From Bacteroidaceae bacterium (GTDB lineage Bacteria; Bacteroidota; Bacteroidia; Bacteroidales; Bacteroidaceae), in assembly GCA_017557475.1 (NCBI GenBank), contig JAFYYO010000270.1, positions 1-6,499 on the forward strand: 6,499 nucleotides of DNA, written 5' to 3'. The notes below the pieces were generated by a model. It worked only from the letters and a program-made list of their open reading frames with translations. It ran no database searches and was not told where the DNA came from. A program made the translations under genes and the position numbers. This document shows positions 6,475-6,499 of this stretch, piece by piece (position 1 is the first letter of the stretch; each line of letters opens with the position of its first letter).

Positions 6475-6499
6475 GATGAGTGCTAAGAAAGCATTGCCC
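6475..6499 (+). repeat. Window-end copy of the short direct repeat shared with the recA 3' end
   Basis: This is the partner of the repeat at 2029-2055: GATGA, one substitution, the identical core TGCTAAGAAAGCAT, a 2-base gap, then TGCCC. It begins three bases after the palindrome at 6438-6472. Read from the ATG at 6476 it would encode MSAKKALP, echoing the MNAKKA end of RecA. A new gene starting here is possible, but only eight codons are visible and AGAGG abuts the ATG without spacing, so I do not call a gene. Confidence 0.4.

Noticed and set aside
6476..6499. Start of a further gene (MSAKKALP)
   Set aside because: Only eight codons are visible, AGAGG abuts the ATG with no spacing, and the sequence is better described as part of the repeat shared with the recA end.

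Overview
The window looks like a chromosomal segment from a member of the Bacteroidales, most likely Prevotella-like. The evidence is the RecA sequence (for example [14 protein letters not shown], typical of the group), the absence of clear Shine-Dalgarno sites, a lysine-1-type carboxynorspermidine dehydrogenase, and an ECF sigma factor / short anti-sigma / STN-bearing outer-membrane barrel operon of Bacteroidetes type. All protein-coding genes lie on the plus strand.

The left part (2-2138) is housekeeping. It opens with the 3' end of a saccharopine-dehydrogenase-family gene, probably carboxynorspermidine/carboxyspermidine dehydrogenase of polyamine synthesis, cut by the window edge. A complete recA follows after 54 bases, and a stable hairpin with an A/T-rich tail ends the unit as a likely intrinsic terminator.

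The right part (2139-6432) is a three-gene cell-surface signalling operon in which each gene overlaps the next by 4 bases (ATGA). Gene 1 is an ECF sigma factor. Gene 2 is a small single-pass anti-sigma protein whose periplasmic end is a DUF4974/STN-like domain, with no room for the usual FecR domain. Gene 3 is a 1057-residue outer-membrane protein with a signal peptide, its own STN domain, a carboxypeptidase-regulatory-like domain, a plug-like domain and a long beta-barrel. By analogy with FecA-FecR-FecI, an outer-membrane ligand event would be passed across the periplasm to the anti-sigma protein and would release the sigma factor. The ligand cannot be told from the sequence.

The least ordinary signals are small. 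Four tandem heptamers sit in frame inside the barrel gene, where a change of one unit would shift the frame. The anti-sigma and receptor genes encode visibly alike STN-type domains. A two-step palindrome built on CGGATT-TGC-AATCCG follows the operon and resembles a dispersed REP-like element. A 24-of-27-column match links the end of recA with the last bases of the window. I see no CRISPR array, tRNA, rRNA, insertion sequence or defence system. The window is mostly ordinary and I do not claim a new system in it.
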